Assembly: GCA_013003335.1 (NCBI GenBank)
Contig: JABDJT010000406.1
Location: 1 to 7,334 of the forward strand
Reading direction: 5' to 3'
Source: Verrucomicrobiales bacterium
GTDB taxonomy: Bacteria; Verrucomicrobiota; Verrucomicrobiia; Verrucomicrobiales; DEV007
Length of the DNA stretch: 7,334 nt
In this document: positions 6,218 to 7,334 of the stretch, piece by piece
How positions within the stretch are numbered: the stretch's first letter is position 1
Layout: each line of letters starts with the position of its first letter
Translations under genes and position numbers: made by a program
Notes under the pieces: model-generated
The model's database searches: none
What the model was told of the DNA's origin: nothing
Seen by the model: only the letters and a program-made list of their open reading frames with translations

Positions 6218-7334
6218 TGAAAACGAACCAACAGGGTCTGTCCGACGAACCAACCGTATTGGATCGAAATGGCCGGACGAGCTACCGGGGTCTGTTCGGG
6301 AAAGCAACCCTGTTGCTTCGTTTTGCCCTGGTCGCGCTGTTTCTTTCCGCCTGCGACCGGAGCGAGCCGGACGAATTACTGACCTTTGAGCAGGCCCACA
6401 TGGGCGCGAATTTTACGATCCGAATTTTCGCGAAGGAATCGCAACGTCAGGCAGCGCAGGATGCAGCAGGCCTGGCTTTCGCCGAGGTCGCCCGGCTCGA
6501 GAAGATCTTTTCCGATTATCGACCGGATTCGGAAGTGATTTCGCTTGCGGACCTGGGTCCGAACACGCCCCGACAGGTGTCGGATGAATTGTTTGAGGTG
6601 CTCCAATTTTCGAGGGCACTTGCGGAGGAAACGGGCGGCGCGTTTGATGTCACGGTGGCTCCCATGATCCGGCTCTGGCGGATGAGCCGCAAAAATCACA
6701 CCACTCCGAAGCCTGACCAGATGAAAGCTGCGCGGGAACGGTCCGGTTTCCAAAAGCTGAAACTCGATCCGAAAACGAAGTCGGTGATTTTTACCGTGCC
6801 GAACATGAGGTTGGATTTTGGCGGCGTGGTGAAAGGCGTGGCGGCGGACACTGCGCTCCGGATTCTGCGGGAGGCCGGATTCCCGCGATCGATTGTGGCC
6901 GCCAGCGGGGACATCGCGGTCGGTGATCCGCCTCCGGGCCGGGACGGCTGGCGGGTTGGGATTGAGTCGCTCGATGTGATCGAGAATGAAGGCGACGATC
7001 TGACCGGTCGGGTATTGCTGGCGAATGCCTCGGTTTCCACTTCGGGCGACGCCCGGCAATACATCGAGATCGATGGCATTCGATACTCCCACATCGTGAA
7101 CCCGGAGACCGGGCTGGGCTTAACGGAGCGAATCGGGGTGACAGTGATTGCACCAACCACGACGGAAACGGACAGTTTTGCCACGGCAGTCAGCATCCTC
7201 GGCATTGAGAAGGGCCTGGCGTTCGTGGAAGCGAAGGATGACGTGGAGTGCCTGATTTTCCGCGAAAAACCGGACGGTGATTTGGAGCGGACCGAGAGCA
7301 GCGGCTTCGGAAAATTCTGGATTCCGGACGACCA
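6217..7334 (+). CDS. apbE: FAD:protein FMN transferase (ApbE), lipoprotein, 3'-truncated
   Basis: ApbE moves FMN from FAD onto a threonine or serine of extracytoplasmic flavoproteins such as RnfG, NqrC or FMN-bind proteins, and needs Mg2+. ATG 6217 overlaps the preceding TGA (TGATG). The 372 visible residues begin with a long signal sequence ending in lipobox LSAC, lipidated Cys46, followed by Asp47, which in enterobacteria retains lipoproteins in the inner membrane. Family motifs follow: MGANFTIRI (62-70), FSDYRPDSEV (98-107), GGAFDVTVAPMIRLW (140-154), LDFGGVVKG with K206 (199-207), ASGDIAVG (229-236), STSGDARQY (274-282), HIVNPETG (292-299) and TDSFATAVSILG (318-329), in which D319 and T323 are the expected metal ligands. 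Asn295 stands where many members have Asp. The frame is open to the window end and, judged by usual family length, probably only a few residues are missing. No obvious flavinylation target motif was seen in the other proteins here. Confidence 0.95.
   Translation, partial: MKTNQQGLSDEPTVLDRNGRTSYRGLFGKATLLLRFALVALFLSACDRSEPDELLTFEQAHMGANFTIRIFAKESQRQAAQDAAGLAFAEVARLEKIFSDYRPDSEVISLADLGPNTPRQVSDELFEVLQFSRALAEETGGAFDVTVAPMIRLWRMSRKNHTTPKPDQMKAARERSGFQKLKLDPKTKSVIFTVPNMRLDFGGVVKGVAADTALRILREAGFPRSIVAASGDIAVGDPPPGRDGWRVGIESLDVIENEGDDLTGRVLLANASVSTSGDARQYIEIDGIRYSHIVNPETGLGLTERIGVTVIAPTTTETDSFATAVSILGIEKGLAFVEAKDDVECLIFREKPDGDLERTESSGFGKFWIPDD
6232..6320 (+). repeat. Imperfect in-frame 54-nt tandem repeat in apbE leader
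   Basis: Bases 6232-6266 and 6286-6320 match at 25 of 35 positions, with the identical core GGGTCTGT and a shared CAACC block, offset by exactly 54 bases (18 codons). The units encode QGLSDEPTVLDR and RGLFGKATLLLR, before and at the start of the signal-sequence hydrophobic core. This may be a decayed duplication that lengthened the N-terminal region, or coincidence in codon use. Confidence 0.3.

Noticed and set aside
6376..7092. 238-codon minus-strand frame opposite apbE, plus smaller ones around it.
   Set aside because: apbE motifs are continuous on the plus strand across the whole stretch, and the antisense product has no family features.
1..7334. Searched for CRISPR arrays, tRNA or rRNA genes, insertion sequences, retron or defence-type genes.
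   Set aside because: No regularly spaced repeats, transposase, reverse transcriptase, nuclease or structured RNA were recognised. Composition is even and the genes are almost contiguous, with no non-coding stretch over 70 bp.

Overview
This is a 7.3 kb stretch of an ordinary-looking bacterial chromosome. It is moderately GC-rich, tightly packed, and all five genes have similar base composition and codon use. The envelope genes (a lipoprotein ApbE and a giant polytopic membrane protein) suggest a Gram-negative bacterium. Shine-Dalgarno sequences are weak or missing and two genes appear to use TTG starts. The composition and gene styles would fit the Verrucomicrobiota or a related PVC lineage, but that assignment is inference; no rRNA or lineage marker is present.

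Layout. (1) Positions 1-965, plus strand: the C-terminal four-fifths of a phosphopentomutase (deoB), cut by the window start. (2) Positions 977-1825, minus strand: a family 2 glycosyltransferase, convergent with deoB and separated from it by 11 bp. (3) Positions 1826-1893: a 68-bp divergent intergenic region with a perfect 8+8 bp inverted repeat, the best candidate control site here. (4) Positions 1894-5493, plus strand: a 1199-residue DUF2339 membrane protein with an N-terminal anchor, coiled coil, acidic/proline linker and roughly 30-37 predicted membrane spans. (5) Positions 5498-6217: a 239-residue single-pass membrane protein with a bactofilin-like repeat domain that topology rules place outside the cytoplasm. 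(6) Positions 6217-7334: a lipoprotein ApbE (FAD:protein FMN transferase), cut by the window end a few residues short of its expected C-terminus.

Genes 4-6 look like one operon: 4 bp between the first two, and a TGATG stop/start overlap between the second and third. All three products are membrane-bound or exported, so an envelope role is plausible, but only ApbE has a known reaction. deoB (nucleoside catabolism) and the glycosyltransferase (surface glycan synthesis) are probably separate units.

I saw no mobile element, CRISPR array, tRNA, rRNA, toxin-antitoxin pair or defence system. The least ordinary item is the DUF2339 / membrane-anchored bactofilin-like protein / ApbE operon. Smaller curiosities are the operator-like palindrome, a duplicated start context in the glycosyltransferase gene and a short imperfect tandem repeat in the apbE leader.
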